From NCBI GenBank assembly GCA_965206655.1, contig CBDBKC010000023.1:1-64000 (forward strand): a DNA stretch of 64,000 bases. The letters run 5' to 3'. Under the pieces are notes generated by a model. The model was not told the DNA's origin. It did not search any database and saw only the letters and a program-made list of their open reading frames with translations. Positions 43,911 through 53,059 of this stretch are shown here, piece after piece; the stretch's first letter is position 1; every line of letters starts with the position of its first letter. The position numbers and the translations under genes were made by a program. The DNA is from JAPPLB01 sp965206655 (GTDB taxonomy: Bacteria; Acidobacteriota; Terriglobia; Bryobacterales; UBA6623).

Positions 43911-44204
43911 CTAGACTCTGGACGCATCGACCGCATCGTACTCGGCATGTGTTCCCACGAAACGCACGAACCCGATTCGATGCGCGTAGTCAAAGCGGAC
44001 GATTAGCCGGTACCTGTTCCCGCGGATGTTGAATACAACCCGGTCGTTGCCGACAATGCTCGCGTTTCCGTAAGCCATTTTCACGTCCGTCGGCGAAGAC
44101 CAGTAGGCTTTTGCGGCGATCGCGTACCACGCCTTCAACGGTTGTTCCGCTCTGGGGTCACTTTTCCAGAAGGTGCGCAATGTCCGCTTTGCGATGACCC
44201 GCAT
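43911..44204 (-). CDS. higB: HigB-type mRNA interferase toxin
   Basis: A protein of 97 aa of the RelE/HigB fold: MRVIAKRTLRTFWKSDPRAEQPLKAWYAIA, then SIVGNDRVVFNIRGNRYRLIVRFDYAHRIGFVRFVGTHAEYDAVDA. The conserved RVVFNIxGNxYRL strand and GTHxEYD end mark the HigB group that cuts translated mRNA. The start at 44204 is chosen over a longer open frame because it gives the family N-terminus. A perfect TATAAT lies only 6 bases upstream, so the transcript is probably leaderless. Confidence 0.88.
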   Translation of the reverse strand: MRVIAKRTLRTFWKSDPRAEQPLKAWYAIAAKAYWSSPTDVKMAYGNASIVGNDRVVFNIRGNRYRLIVRFDYAHRIGFVRFVGTHAEYDAVDASRV

Positions 44205-44210
44205 GAAGAC

Positions 44211-44216
44211 ATTATA
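44211..44216 (-). promoter_or_regulatory. -10 element of the higBA promoter
   Basis: TATAAT on the minus strand, 6 bases before the higB ATG, which places the start point at or next to the initiation codon. A short ATCCC/GGGAT inverted repeat lies just upstream and could be the HigA site. No clear -35 was seen. Confidence 0.6.
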
Positions 44217-44378
44217 ATATCCCAAAGAGGGATGTATAGGAAGAGAGCCGAACGGCGCACCGGTCCAGGAATACCGCGTAACCAGGCATCCAGAGGCCAA
44301 TCCCGCAGGATTTATATAGCACGATAAAGTATGTTATCGTTCCATGTCTCCGGATCGCCCGGTTTCGTCTTCTTGAAC

Positions 44379-44502
44379 CCCCTTTCCCTCGCCGCGGATG
44401 ATTGCGGATCGGTCCTCGCCGTCAAGGGTTCGCTGCGCCGCTTCGCGCCCTGGACGGCTGCGGGCCGATCCGGGAGACGTGGCTGTTTACGAGGGAAAGG
44501 GG
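44379..44502. repeat. 13-bp inverted repeat enclosing about 100 bp
   Basis: CCCCTTTCCCTCG (44379-44391) is the exact reverse complement of 44490-44502. The enclosed ~100 bases are GC-rich with no gene. The region upstream to the higB start (44205-44378) also holds no recognisable gene. The right arm overlaps the end of the minus-strand fragment. Confidence 0.55.
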
Positions 44503-44834
44503 ATGTCCCGGCGTCCGCCGGCCCAGATCAGCGAGTGCGCACGTCTAATCCGCGCCTCGAGTTCGATTGCCGGCACGGGTTTGATGTCCGTGTCACCCCC
44601 CGCGACAACTAGGGTGTACTGCGGCGCGTCTCCGTACTGCTTGGGCAAAGCCTCGCGCGCACCGATCTGGTTCTTGACGCGTTCGCCGGGTGGATATCCA
44701 GCGATGTCCAAGATGACGCTCTTGCGTCCCTCGTCGACGAGTGCAAGTTGCACAAACGAGTGGTTTCGCAACGACCCGACAGCGAACTGGTTTTCAAGGG
44801 CTTTGGGGTTGCGAAACGGTATTGCAGGAGAGAT
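44487..44834 (-). pseudogene. Unidentified protein, 5'-truncated
   Basis: An open minus-strand frame of about 115 codons with protein-like composition: PFRNPKALENQFAVGSLRNH, LALVDEGRKSVILDIAGYPP, GERVKNQIGAREALPKQYGD, YTLVVAGGDTDIKPVPAIEL, ending IWAGGRRDIPFPS and TAA at 44487. No ATG lies at its start; the frame opens only from a stop at 44835-44837, at the junction with the kinase-like pseudogene. A TTG at 44771 is the first possible start but lies inside the conserved-looking region. The family was not recognised. Confidence 0.45.
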
Positions 44835-44838
44835 TCAA

Positions 44839-45942
44839 TTGGCGATAGTTTTTTGCAACTTAGTCGTGTTCGATGACGACAAGTTGGTTCTCGGGGATGA
44901 CGTCAGCGTGACGGATGAGACTGGCGAGAAGCGTCCCATGTCGGGCCGCGACGTTAGGGCGGCGTTGGCTCGTGTTCCCCGCCAGGATGACGGGCGTATT
45001 CGAGGCCTGGCGAGCTTGTTTCTGCCGGGCAAGATCCTCGGCGAATTCCGCTACTACGGCACGCGCAGCGATGACTTCAATGACATCGTTCTTCATGAAC
45101 ACAGGCGCGATTTGCGCGGCTTATTCGTTTTCTGCGCCTGGCTGAATCACAACGACTCGCGCGCCATCAACACGCTCGATAGTCTCGTCGATGAGAACGG
45201 TTCGAAATTCATTCGCCACTATTTGATCGACTTCGGCGCGATCCTGGGGAGCGCGAGCGTGGTCTCGAATACGGCTCGTGACGGCAATGCCTACTTTTGG
45301 GAGCTGAAGCCGGCGTTGGCGCAGATTTTCTCCCTGGGCATCTTCGTGCCACGCTGGGCTCGCGCCCGGTACATCAAGCACCCTTCTCTTGGGCAGATCG
45401 AGTATCCGAGTTTCGAGCCTGAAGAGTGGAAACCGAACTATCCCAACCCGGCCTTTCAGAACCGTCTTCCCGACGATGAGTTCTGGGGGGCGAAGAAGGT
45501 GATGGCCTTCAGTGACGAGCAGTTGAAGGCGGTCGTGAAGCTGGCGGCATACAGTGATCAACGCGCGGAAGAGTGGATCACCGATTACTTGATCAAGCGC
45601 CGCGACCGCATCGGCGAGGTCTACTTCTCAAAGGTGTTGCCGCTGGATGATTTTCGAGTGGAGGAGAGCGAGCTAAGATTCGTGGATCTCGGGGTCAAGC
45701 ACGGCGTGTTGGGTTCGAGAGAGCTGAACACCACGTGGTCGCGCTTTGAAAATGGGTCCAAAGAACATACGCCGATTCCGGACGCGAGCGGTTTTCGGCT
45801 TCCCGATGCGCTCAAGAATGGCGCGTCCGGATCGTACTTTGCCGCCCGGATTGCGGCTGACGATTCCAAGCAGACGGTCACCGTCTACCTGCGGAAACAG
45901 AGCCAGGGGCTTGAAGTGGTCGGTATCGACCGCACCTGGTAG
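44839..45942 (+). pseudogene. Secreted-type protein with kinase-like HND...DFG motif, 5'-truncated
   Basis: The open frame runs from 44398, but protein-like sequence begins only around 44858 (NLVVFDDDKLVLGDDVSVTD). Visible motifs are FRYYGTRSDDFNDIVLHEHRRDLRGLFVF, AWLNHNDSRAINTLD and RHYLIDFGAILGS. HNDxxxxN followed by DFG resembles a protein-kinase-like catalytic loop and metal site; this is a resemblance only. The C-terminal half has WITDYLIKRRDRIGEVYFSKVLPLD. Homologues as I recall them are longer, with a leader and about 150 further N-terminal residues. A TTG at 44839 with AGGAG 9 bases upstream could initiate a shortened 367-aa product. Confidence 0.6.
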
Positions 45943-46015
45943 ATCTCTCAGCTATCCCCACGCGCCTCGGTTTTTCTTGCATCTTTTCCACGCTTGTTGC
46001 GTCCAAGAGACTGCC

Positions 46016-46408
46016 ATGAAAACTGAAAAGACCGAACAAGAATGGAAGGCGGAGTTGACGCCTGAGCAGTATTACGTCTGCCGTGAGAAAGGGACGGAAG
46101 CGCCCTTCGTGGGTGAGTACGTCGACTGCAAGGAGCCCGGCACGTACCACTGTGTGGCGTGCGGCAAAGCCTTGTTCCGTTCCGACCACAAGTTCGAGTC
46201 AGGGACCGGTTGGCCGAGCTTTACCCAGGCCGCGGATGAGCATGCCGTCGCGACGGAAACGGATTCCAGCCATGGGATGCAGCGGGTCGAGGCCCTCTGC
46301 GACGACTGCGGCGCGCACCTCGGCCATGTTTTCCCTGATGGGCCGGGACCGACGGGAGTGCGCTACTGCATCAATTCGGTGGCTTTGAAGTTAGAAGGCT
46401 CAGAGTAG
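46016..46408 (+). CDS. msrB: Peptide methionine-(R)-S-oxide reductase
   Basis: A protein of 130 aa, the full size of MsrB. It reduces the R-form of methionine sulfoxide in proteins. Features are YYVCREKGTEAPF, the zinc cysteines in CVACGKALF and CDDCGAHLGHVF, GTGWPSFTQA, and the catalytic Cys in GVRYCINSVAL. The start at 46016 (MKTEKTEQEWKAELTPEQYY) matches the family; the open frame extends further upstream through the end of the preceding pseudogene. Confidence 0.95.
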   Translation: MKTEKTEQEWKAELTPEQYYVCREKGTEAPFVGEYVDCKEPGTYHCVACGKALFRSDHKFESGTGWPSFTQAADEHAVATETDSSHGMQRVEALCDDCGAHLGHVFPDGPGPTGVRYCINSVALKLEGSE

Positions 46409-46594
46409 TATGCAAAATCGACGAGGACCGGCCCGGTGTGCCAATCACGCGACCACGGCAGAGCTGGAAACAAGCTTTCAGCCGACTGCGCGAAGCCGGT
46501 GACGACAGACCCATCCCTCAACGGCCGACGAGAGAGTTTGACGGAGAACAGTTGGAGTGGTAATGCGGTTCGTCGCCGAGTAGAGGCTACGGCA

Positions 46595-48007
46595 TTAAGC
46601 CAGAAGCGCTTCCACGACCTTCCCCTCCACATCCGTCAGCCGATAGTCGCGGCCGCTGTGGCGGTAGGTAAGGCGGGTGTGGTCGAAACCCATCAGGTGC
46701 AACATGGTGGCGTGCAGGTCGTGCGGGTGGACGGGATTCTCCTCCGCCTTGAAACCGAAGTCGTCGGTGTTCCCATAGGCGAGACCGCCTTGGAACCCGC
46801 CGCCGGCCAGCACGGCTGAAAAGCCATGGCTGTTGTGGTCGCGGCCGTTCTGAACTGAGATGCGTCCGCTGACCTCGACGGTGGGCGTGCGGCCGAACTC
46901 GCCGCTGATCAGCACGATCGTTTCATCCAGCAATCCACTCGCTTTCAGGTCCTGAATCAGCGCCGCCATCGGTGCATCGGAGTCAGCCGTCAGCTTGCGC
47001 ATGCGTTGGATGTCTTGGTGGGTATCCCACGGCTGCATATTGCCGTAGTAGACCTGCACCATGCGGACGCCTCGCTCGACGAGCCGCCGGGCGACCAGGC
47101 AGCCGCGCGCGAAGTCGCCTTCGCCGTAGCGCTCGCGGGTCTTCGTGCTCTCTTTTCGGACATCGAAGGCGTCGAGCGCCTCGACTTGCATGCGGAAAGC
47201 GACCTCCATCGAGTGGATCGTCGCTTCCAGTTGCGGGGCGTGCCCCTGCCGGCCGAGGTGCATGCGGTTCAGCCGGCTTAGCAACTCGACTTGGCGCGCC
47301 TGCTGCTCGGGCTGCATGCGAGGATTACGCACGTAAGAGACGAGTTTCTCCGGGTCTTCCTCATCGTTACGGACGTAAGCGCCTTGAAAACTTCCCGGAA
47401 GGAAAGCCGAAGACCACAGTTGCGGCCCAATGACGGGGAGTCCCGGACACATAACGATGTAGCCGGGCAGGTCCTGATTCTCGGTGCCAAGGCCATAGGT
47501 GAGCCAGGCGCCCATCGAGGGGTGGCCGGCGAGGCGATGGCCGCAGTTCAGCATGAACAGCGACGGCTCGTGAAACGGCACGTCGGTGTACATCGATTTG
47601 ACGATGCAGAGATCATCGGCGCAGCCGGCGAGGTTCGAAAAGATCTCGCTGATCTTCAAGCCGCTCTGGCCGTATTCTTTGAACTCAAACGGCGAGCGCA
47701 TCAGCGCGCCCGTCTTGCGCTCCGTCTTGAGATTGCCGCCGGGATAGGGCTTACCGTTGTACTTGTCGAGCATCGGCTTGAAGTCGAAGCTGTCAACGTG
47801 CGACGGGCCGCCGTTGAGAAACAAGTGGATGACGTGCTTGGCCTTGGCGGGGAAGTGCGGCACGCGGACGGCGAGCGGATCAAGAGAGGCGGTTGCCCCC
47901 GCGAGAGTACCGGCGAGCCCGACCGCGCCGAGGCCGGTACCAACGGTGCGCAGCATCTCTCGTCGAGTGATCGGTGTCGGTGGGTGTGGCATTGGGGCCC
48001 GGTTCAT
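46595..48007 (-). CDS. DUF1501 family exported protein
   Basis: A protein of about 470 aa. The ATG at 48007 overlaps the stop of the upstream cytochrome gene (ATGA). The Tat-type signal TRREMLRTVGTGLGAVGLAG is followed by KHVIHLFLNGGPSHVDSFDFKPMLD, GYPGGN-like and RGVRMVQVYYGNMQPWDTH segments, and IVLISGEFGRTPTVEVSGR with GRDHNSHGFSAVLAGGGFQGG. The fold is related to alkaline phosphatases/sulfatases, with the metal-binding Asp and His motifs visible. DUF1501 genes almost always sit beside a DUF1549/DUF1553 cytochrome gene, as here, and the pair is thought to act in periplasmic polymer or sulfate-ester breakdown; the reaction is unproven. Confidence 0.9.
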   Translation of the reverse strand: MNRAPMPHPPTPITRREMLRTVGTGLGAVGLAGTLAGATASLDPLAVRVPHFPAKAKHVIHLFLNGGPSHVDSFDFKPMLDKYNGKPYPGGNLKTERKTGALMRSPFEFKEYGQSGLKISEIFSNLAGCADDLCIVKSMYTDVPFHEPSLFMLNCGHRLAGHPSMGAWLTYGLGTENQDLPGYIVMCPGLPVIGPQLWSSAFLPGSFQGAYVRNDEEDPEKLVSYVRNPRMQPEQQARQVELLSRLNRMHLGRQGHAPQLEATIHSMEVAFRMQVEALDAFDVRKESTKTRERYGEGDFARGCLVARRLVERGVRMVQVYYGNMQPWDTHQDIQRMRKLTADSDAPMAALIQDLKASGLLDETIVLISGEFGRTPTVEVSGRISVQNGRDHNSHGFSAVLAGGGFQGGLAYGNTDDFGFKAEENPVHPHDLHATMLHLMGFDHTRLTYRHSGRDYRLTDVEGKVVEALLA

Positions 48008-50724
48008 CACTGAATGTAAAGGAACTCGTTGGAGCTGAGCAAGGCCTGTGCGTAGCTCGGCCAAGCGTTGGGCTCGGCTTTGAGGTAAGAGCGACCCATC
48101 GTCAGTTCTGCTTTCGTCGGCGCGCGCCCGTAGACGAGCCAGTAGGCGCGGCGGATGCGAGCCGCGTCATCTTGGCCGACTTCGTCGAGCAGGCGGTCGG
48201 CCAGCCTCTCGGCCTGGCGCATGACGAATTCGCTGTTGAGGAAGAAGAGGCCCTGGAGGGGCGTGTTGGTGCCGATCCGCTGCGGGCTCGTTTGATTTGG
48301 GTTGGGGAAATCGAAAAGCCCGAGGTTTTTGTCGAGTTTGCGGCGACTTACATAGGCATACACCGTGCGCCTGTGGTTGGCGGCGTCGGAGACCAGCGCC
48401 GGCTCGCCGCCGGGAGTGAGGTCCAGGTTGCCCGCGACCTTAAGGAGCGAATCGCGCAAGGTCTCGACGTCCAATCGGCGACGGTTTGCTCGCCACAGCA
48501 AGCGGTTGTCGGAATCAACTCCCTCGTTCTTCTTGATGCTTGTAGAGCTTAGGGCATACGTTGCCGACAGCATGATCTCGCGATGGAGCGCTTTGATCGA
48601 CCAGCCCTTTTCCACGAACCTCGCCGCCAGATAGTCCAGCAGTTCGGGATGGCTGGGCCTTTCGCCCATCTGACCGAAGTTGCTCGGTGTGTTCACGAGG
48701 CCCCTACCGAAATGATTGAGCCAGATCCGGTTCGCCATCACCCGTGCCGTAAGCGGATTGTCGGGGCCGGCAATGGATTCGGCTAGCTCAAACCGTCCAC
48801 TTCCTTGTTTGAACGGCCGGCCACCAAGGATTGTGAGAAAGCGCCGCGGCACTTCCGCGCCGAGGTTGTCCTTGTTGCCACGGATGTGGACATGTTCGTT
48901 TTTGGGCTCGTCTTTGTCATGAACAACGTGCAGGAATGGATACTTTTCCGGAAGCGCGTCTTCCAGAATCTCGATCTTGGCCCGGAGACGATCGGCATGG
49001 TCGCGCCACACGCCGGGCAGAAAGCGGCCGATCTCATCTCCCGGGTAGTAGAGGACACCGTGTTTGAAGTCCGCCGGTGCATCGAACGCCTGCGCGGAAC
49101 CCAAGTCCCGCCAGAGGAAGTGCCGGTCGCGCTCGAGAGACAGCATTTCGACTTCGTTGGCCTTGCGGGCACTACTCTCGCCTCCGAGCCGAATCTCGTT
49201 TTCTTTGTCGATCTTGCGTTTCTCACGCAGCACATCAAGGACGAGAGTCTCCATCTCGGAGGCCCACAGGCGCAAGCGGTCGGGGGAGCCGTCGGTCAGG
49301 AAATCACTGAACCCGTCGAGCAAAGGGTGATCGCGAGGCGAGCTGCCGAGGTAGCGCACCCAGCGTTCCAGTGTTTCTTCATCGAGAAAGTATTCATGGG
49401 CGACCTCGGCTACGCCACGCTTGCGCGGCCCGAGGACGTTCCATACCGCTTCGAGATACGCCGCTGTGTTCCCCGCCAACACTTCAGCCAATTGCCGTGC
49501 TTGCGTTCCCAGAAACTCGGTAAGCTGTTTCTGCTCAGACGTGATCTCTTTGGCTTTCTCCGTGTACGCGGCGACTGCCCTCTCGTCGGCGAGCGGGAAC
49601 TCGTCAACCTCACTGCTATTGAACACACCGAGCAAGGCATAGTAGTCCTCGGTCGGGATGGGATCGAATTTGTGGTCGTGGCACTGCGCGCACTGCACGG
49701 TCAGGCCGAGAAAGCCGCGGCCGGTGACGTCGATGCGGTCATCCTGAAACTGCGGGCTGAGCCCATAGAAAGCCAACCCGGCGACGAGATTCGGATTCTT
49801 GCCGTCTTCGAGAAAGTCGCCCGCGATCTGAGCCTTGACGAATAAGTCGTACGGCATATCTTCGTTGAAGGCCTTGATAACCCAGTCGCGGTAGCGATAG
49901 GCGTGCGGATAGGGCTCCATCTGGGTCGAGTTAAGCTTGTCGTCCGAGTAGCGGGCAACGTCGAGCCAGTAGCGGCCCCAGCGCTCGCCGTAACGCGGGG
50001 AACTGAGTAGATCGTCGACGACCTGGGCGAAGGCATCCTGGGAGTCGTTCTCGATGAACGCGCGGACTTGCTCGGGCGTGGGCGGCAGTCCGATCAGATC
50101 GAAGTACGCACGGCGGAGCAAGGTGCGTTTGTCGGCGGGCGGCGCCTGCGCAAGACCTTTCTCTTCAAGCTGCGCCACGATGAAGCGGTCGATCGGCGTC
50201 TTCGCACGCGCGTGGTTTCGGACTTCCGGAAGCTGTGGGGTGTGAACAGGTTGGAAGGCCCAGAACCGCCGGTGCTCGTCGGTCACTTGGAAATCGTCAG
50301 CGCCCTGGGTCTCCAGAGCGTTGGGCCAAACGGCGCCATCGCGAATCCACACGGCGAGGTCGCTAACCTGCGGGTCACTCAGTTTGCCTTGCGGGGGCAT
50401 TTTGAGGCGTTCGTCCGTATGACTCACTGCCTTGAGGAGTAAACTGCGCTCGGGATGCCCGGGCTCGATAGCTGGCCCCGAGTTGCCCCCCCGAATCAGC
50501 GCATCACGGGAGGACATTTCCAGGCCGCCGAGTTTCGTGGAGGTATGGCAGGCAAAGCAGTTTTCGGCGAGGACGGGCCGGACTTTCGTCTCGAAGAACT
50601 CGACCGCGCCGACGCCGGACTGTGCTGGGAGGGAAGGGACGAGCCACAGTGCGAGCAATACCCACAGTGCGGCTATGTTGATTCCTCGGGGCAGACTTAC
50701 ACTCACGCGCGATGAACTCCGCAT
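48007..50724 (-). CDS. Planctomycete-type cytochrome c protein (DUF1549/DUF1553)
   Basis: A protein of about 905 aa. The ATG at 50724 is preferred to a TTG 20 codons earlier because a signal peptide follows (INIAALWVLLALWLVPSLPAQ). Haem domain PSCyt1 has ENCFACHTSTKLGGLEM; DUF1549 has LRRAYFDLIGLPPTPEQV, RYGERWGRYWLDVARYSD and the second haem motif CAQCHDHKFDPIPTEDYY; DUF1553 at the C-terminus has NRIWLNHFGRGLVNTPSNFG and DYLAARFVEKGWSIKALHREI. It is co-transcribed with the DUF1501 gene by start/stop overlap. It is a likely periplasmic redox partner of that protein. Confidence 0.92.
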   Translation of the reverse strand: MRSSSRVSVSLPRGINIAALWVLLALWLVPSLPAQSGVGAVEFFETKVRPVLAENCFACHTSTKLGGLEMSSRDALIRGGNSGPAIEPGHPERSLLLKAVSHTDERLKMPPQGKLSDPQVSDLAVWIRDGAVWPNALETQGADDFQVTDEHRRFWAFQPVHTPQLPEVRNHARAKTPIDRFIVAQLEEKGLAQAPPADKRTLLRRAYFDLIGLPPTPEQVRAFIENDSQDAFAQVVDDLLSSPRYGERWGRYWLDVARYSDDKLNSTQMEPYPHAYRYRDWVIKAFNEDMPYDLFVKAQIAGDFLEDGKNPNLVAGLAFYGLSPQFQDDRIDVTGRGFLGLTVQCAQCHDHKFDPIPTEDYYALLGVFNSSEVDEFPLADERAVAAYTEKAKEITSEQKQLTEFLGTQARQLAEVLAGNTAAYLEAVWNVLGPRKRGVAEVAHEYFLDEETLERWVRYLGSSPRDHPLLDGFSDFLTDGSPDRLRLWASEMETLVLDVLREKRKIDKENEIRLGGESSARKANEVEMLSLERDRHFLWRDLGSAQAFDAPADFKHGVLYYPGDEIGRFLPGVWRDHADRLRAKIEILEDALPEKYPFLHVVHDKDEPKNEHVHIRGNKDNLGAEVPRRFLTILGGRPFKQGSGRFELAESIAGPDNPLTARVMANRIWLNHFGRGLVNTPSNFGQMGERPSHPELLDYLAARFVEKGWSIKALHREIMLSATYALSSTSIKKNEGVDSDNRLLWRANRRRLDVETLRDSLLKVAGNLDLTPGGEPALVSDAANHRRTVYAYVSRRKLDKNLGLFDFPNPNQTSPQRIGTNTPLQGLFFLNSEFVMRQAERLADRLLDEVGQDDAARIRRAYWLVYGRAPTKAELTMGRSYLKAEPNAWPSYAQALLSSNEFLYIQ

Positions 50725-50843
50725 TCGAAGTATATCGGCATGGCGATCAAAACGGCTCGACCGACCGATTCGTGAAACTCTCAACGAACAGCAATGTCAT
50801 GTCACGAACAAGCGGCCGCCAGACCTTTCGATAGAATAGGGAC

Positions 50844-51920
50844 ATGCCCGGGGGGCGCTTGATTCGTGTTGTTTTCTTTGCGGTAGCGGTGCTTTCGGCG
50901 CAGGCGTCGTTGAGCTACGAGCAGCTTCACCAGATGCTGCGCTCTTCGATCGAGCAAAAACTGCGTGACAAAGAGATCGCCGGCTACCTCAAGAAACAAC
51001 AACTTGGTTTTGAGCTGACCGACGTCCATATCGAGGGGTTTCAAGGCTGGGGAATTGGTGCGCGAACGGTCAAGGTTCTGCGCGAGTTGCAGCCGCGAAC
51101 CCGAGGTCTCAGCACCGCCAAAGCTCCCGAACCCGCCAAGGTCGAAGAGCCCGAACAGCCTCCGCCACCATCGCCCGAGGAACAGGAGCGCATCATCGCC
51201 GAAGCGCGCTCCAATGCACTCGCTTACACCTCGGGTCTGCCGGATTTCATTTGTCTGCAAGTCACTCGACGTTTCGTTGACCCCAGCGGGCTCGAGATGG
51301 ACTGGCTCAAACAGGACGAAATCAAGACGCGGGTCAGCTATTTCGACAAGCACGAGAATTACGAGGTTGTCAGCGTCAACAACCGGGTCACTGACGCCGG
51401 TATGCACGACCTGGGCGGTGCCACGAGTAGCGGCGAATTCGGCAGTACACTTGCCCAATTGTTCGATCCGCAGACAGCCGCTGACTTTCGCTGGGCCCGC
51501 CACTCCCAACTCCGCGACCGCAGCGTCTACGTTTTCGAGTTTACGGTCTCTCGGCACCGCTCGCGGTGGTCCCTCCACTATATGAAGACTGACTCGATGA
51601 TCGTCGGGTACCGCGGTCTGGTCTACATCGACAAAGAGTCCGAGCGAGTTCTGCGCGTTTATACCCGGGCAGAAGGCGTTCCGCCGGACTTTCCTATCCA
51701 GAGCGCAGAGTCGCGGCTAGACTACGATTTCACTCAGATCAGCGGTCAGGAGTTTCTCCTTCCACTGAAAGCCCGTGTCCGCATGCGTCAGGGCCGCTAC
51801 TTGTCGAGAAACGACGTCGAGTTCCGCCTCTACCGCAAGTTTTCCGCTGACGCTTCGATCTCGTTCGACGAGGCGGAAAACCTCGAGCCGCTTCCTGACG
51901 AACCGGCCGGCACCCCTTAG
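50844..51920 (+). CDS. Secreted hypothetical protein
   Basis: A protein of 358 aa starting MPGGRLIRVVFFAVAVLSAQASLS (signal peptide). An N-terminal helical segment (SYEQLHQMLRSSIEQKLRDKEI) precedes a proline-rich linker (PEPAKVEEPEQPPPPSPEEQ) and a beta-rich C-terminal domain (GLPDFICLQVTRRFVDPSG, VYVFEFTVSRHRSRWSLHYM, LVYIDKESERVLRVYTRAEG, VEFRLYRKFSADASISF). The strand pattern recalls outer-membrane-lipoprotein-sorting folds such as LolA, but this is only a resemblance. It is divergent from the cytochrome gene. A TAGAAT at 50832-50837 suggests a nearly leaderless transcript. Confidence 0.7.
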   Translation: MPGGRLIRVVFFAVAVLSAQASLSYEQLHQMLRSSIEQKLRDKEIAGYLKKQQLGFELTDVHIEGFQGWGIGARTVKVLRELQPRTRGLSTAKAPEPAKVEEPEQPPPPSPEEQERIIAEARSNALAYTSGLPDFICLQVTRRFVDPSGLEMDWLKQDEIKTRVSYFDKHENYEVVSVNNRVTDAGMHDLGGATSSGEFGSTLAQLFDPQTAADFRWARHSQLRDRSVYVFEFTVSRHRSRWSLHYMKTDSMIVGYRGLVYIDKESERVLRVYTRAEGVPPDFPIQSAESRLDYDFTQISGQEFLLPLKARVRMRQGRYLSRNDVEFRLYRKFSADASISFDEAENLEPLPDEPAGTP

Positions 51921-51987
51921 CCGTCGAGAGGAAGGGCGCGGCCCCGCCGCCGTGTCCAAGAATCGTCTCTAGAGGGGGCAGTGGTTC

Positions 51988-52878
51988 TCAAACAGCAACT
52001 TCGTGCTCGAGTCTCGTAGCGAGTTGATGTGACCCCACCAATTCAAAGCACGAAGGATCTCCGAGGATCTGTTTGACGAGCGCCGTGTGCATCGCGTGGC
52101 CGGCGTATTCAGCTACGACGTGCCCAAGCAACGGTCGGCCTAACAACGCCAAGTCGCCAATCAAGTCAAGCACTTTGTGCCGGCAACACTCATCGGGAAA
52201 CCGCAGGCCTCCCGGATTGAGAATGCCCTTGGGTCCAAAGCAAACGGCGTTCTCCAAAGATGCTCCGCGGATCAGCCCCATGTCGCGCATCCGATCGAGC
52301 TCTTCTTCGAACCCGAACGTACGGGCCGGCGCTATGTCGGCCGCGTACACCGCGGGTGTGACGACCATCTCGAGAGTCTGCCGCCCGGCCAGAGCGTGGC
52401 CGTAGTCGGTCTTACAGGTGATCGCGAAATGATCCGCCGGGTGGATCGCAATCGCCTTCTTCCCCTCCCTGACCTCAACCGTCTTCTTAACTCGTAAATA
52501 CTTGCGGGCTTTGCGCAGGTCTTGGACACCCGCTTCGCGAATCATCTCGACGAACCGTTTTCCGCTTCCATCAAGGATCGGCACTTCCAGATTGTCGATC
52601 TCGACCCGCACGTTGTCGATACCGAGGCTGTAGAACACACTCAGTAGATGCTCCGTCGTCGAGAGCAGCACGCCTTGCCGCATCAGGCTCGTGGCGTAGC
52701 TGACCCTGGCTATGTATTTGGCTATGGCGGGCAGCTCAAAACCGTCGAGATCGGTCCTTGCAAAGACGACTCCGGTCCCGGAAGGCACTGGCAGCAACCG
52801 CAGATTGACCTTCACACCGCTGTGAAGCCCGATGCCCGACACCTCGACCGGACGTTCAATCGTTGTCTCGAAATCCAA
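51988..52878 (-). CDS. lpxC: UDP-3-O-acyl-N-acetylglucosamine deacetylase
   Basis: A protein of 296 aa, near the usual 300. It catalyses the committed step of lipid A synthesis. Zinc ligands and catalytic residues are visible: TTEHLLSVFYSLG (His77), PILDGSGKRFVEMI, FGFEEELDRMR, DECCRHKVLDLIGDLALLG (His and Asp), and GHAMHTALVK (general-base His). Its presence shows that the organism makes lipid A. A candidate promoter lies 33 bases upstream. Unlike many genomes it is not next to other lpx or fts genes here. Confidence 0.96.
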   Translation of the reverse strand: MDFETTIERPVEVSGIGLHSGVKVNLRLLPVPSGTGVVFARTDLDGFELPAIAKYIARVSYATSLMRQGVLLSTTEHLLSVFYSLGIDNVRVEIDNLEVPILDGSGKRFVEMIREAGVQDLRKARKYLRVKKTVEVREGKKAIAIHPADHFAITCKTDYGHALAGRQTLEMVVTPAVYAADIAPARTFGFEEELDRMRDMGLIRGASLENAVCFGPKGILNPGGLRFPDECCRHKVLDLIGDLALLGRPLLGHVVAEYAGHAMHTALVKQILGDPSCFELVGSHQLATRLEHEVAV

Positions 52879-52910
52879 ATAAGCCCCCTACTCTCTCCAG
52901 GCCATTGCGC

Positions 52911-52938
52911 GTATAACTATGAGACTCTAGCACATCAA
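52911..52938 (-). promoter_or_regulatory. Candidate lpxC promoter
   Basis: On the minus strand TTGATG (52933-52938), a 16-base spacer and TTATAC (52911-52916), with a predicted start point about 25 bases before the lpxC ATG. Both boxes are imperfect. The rest of the gap up to 53059 holds a small hairpin (TGTGGC/GCCACA) and no gene. Confidence 0.4.
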
Positions 52939-53059
52939 GAGCCAACTTCTAAGTGATTGATTCTAAATGGTGAGAAGAACTATACCTGTGGCTATTTTGC
53001 CACACTACCTCTCGCGGATGCGGGTCCTCGGATAGACCGGAAACGGGTGCTCAAAGGGA

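Noticed and set aside
44379..44502. Integron attC site
   Set aside because: The arms lack the GTTRRRY/RYYYAAC core sites and no integron integrase is present.
44331..44612. Small plus-strand gene of 93 codons near the inverted repeat
   Set aside because: Composition is random-like and it overlaps the better supported minus-strand fragment.
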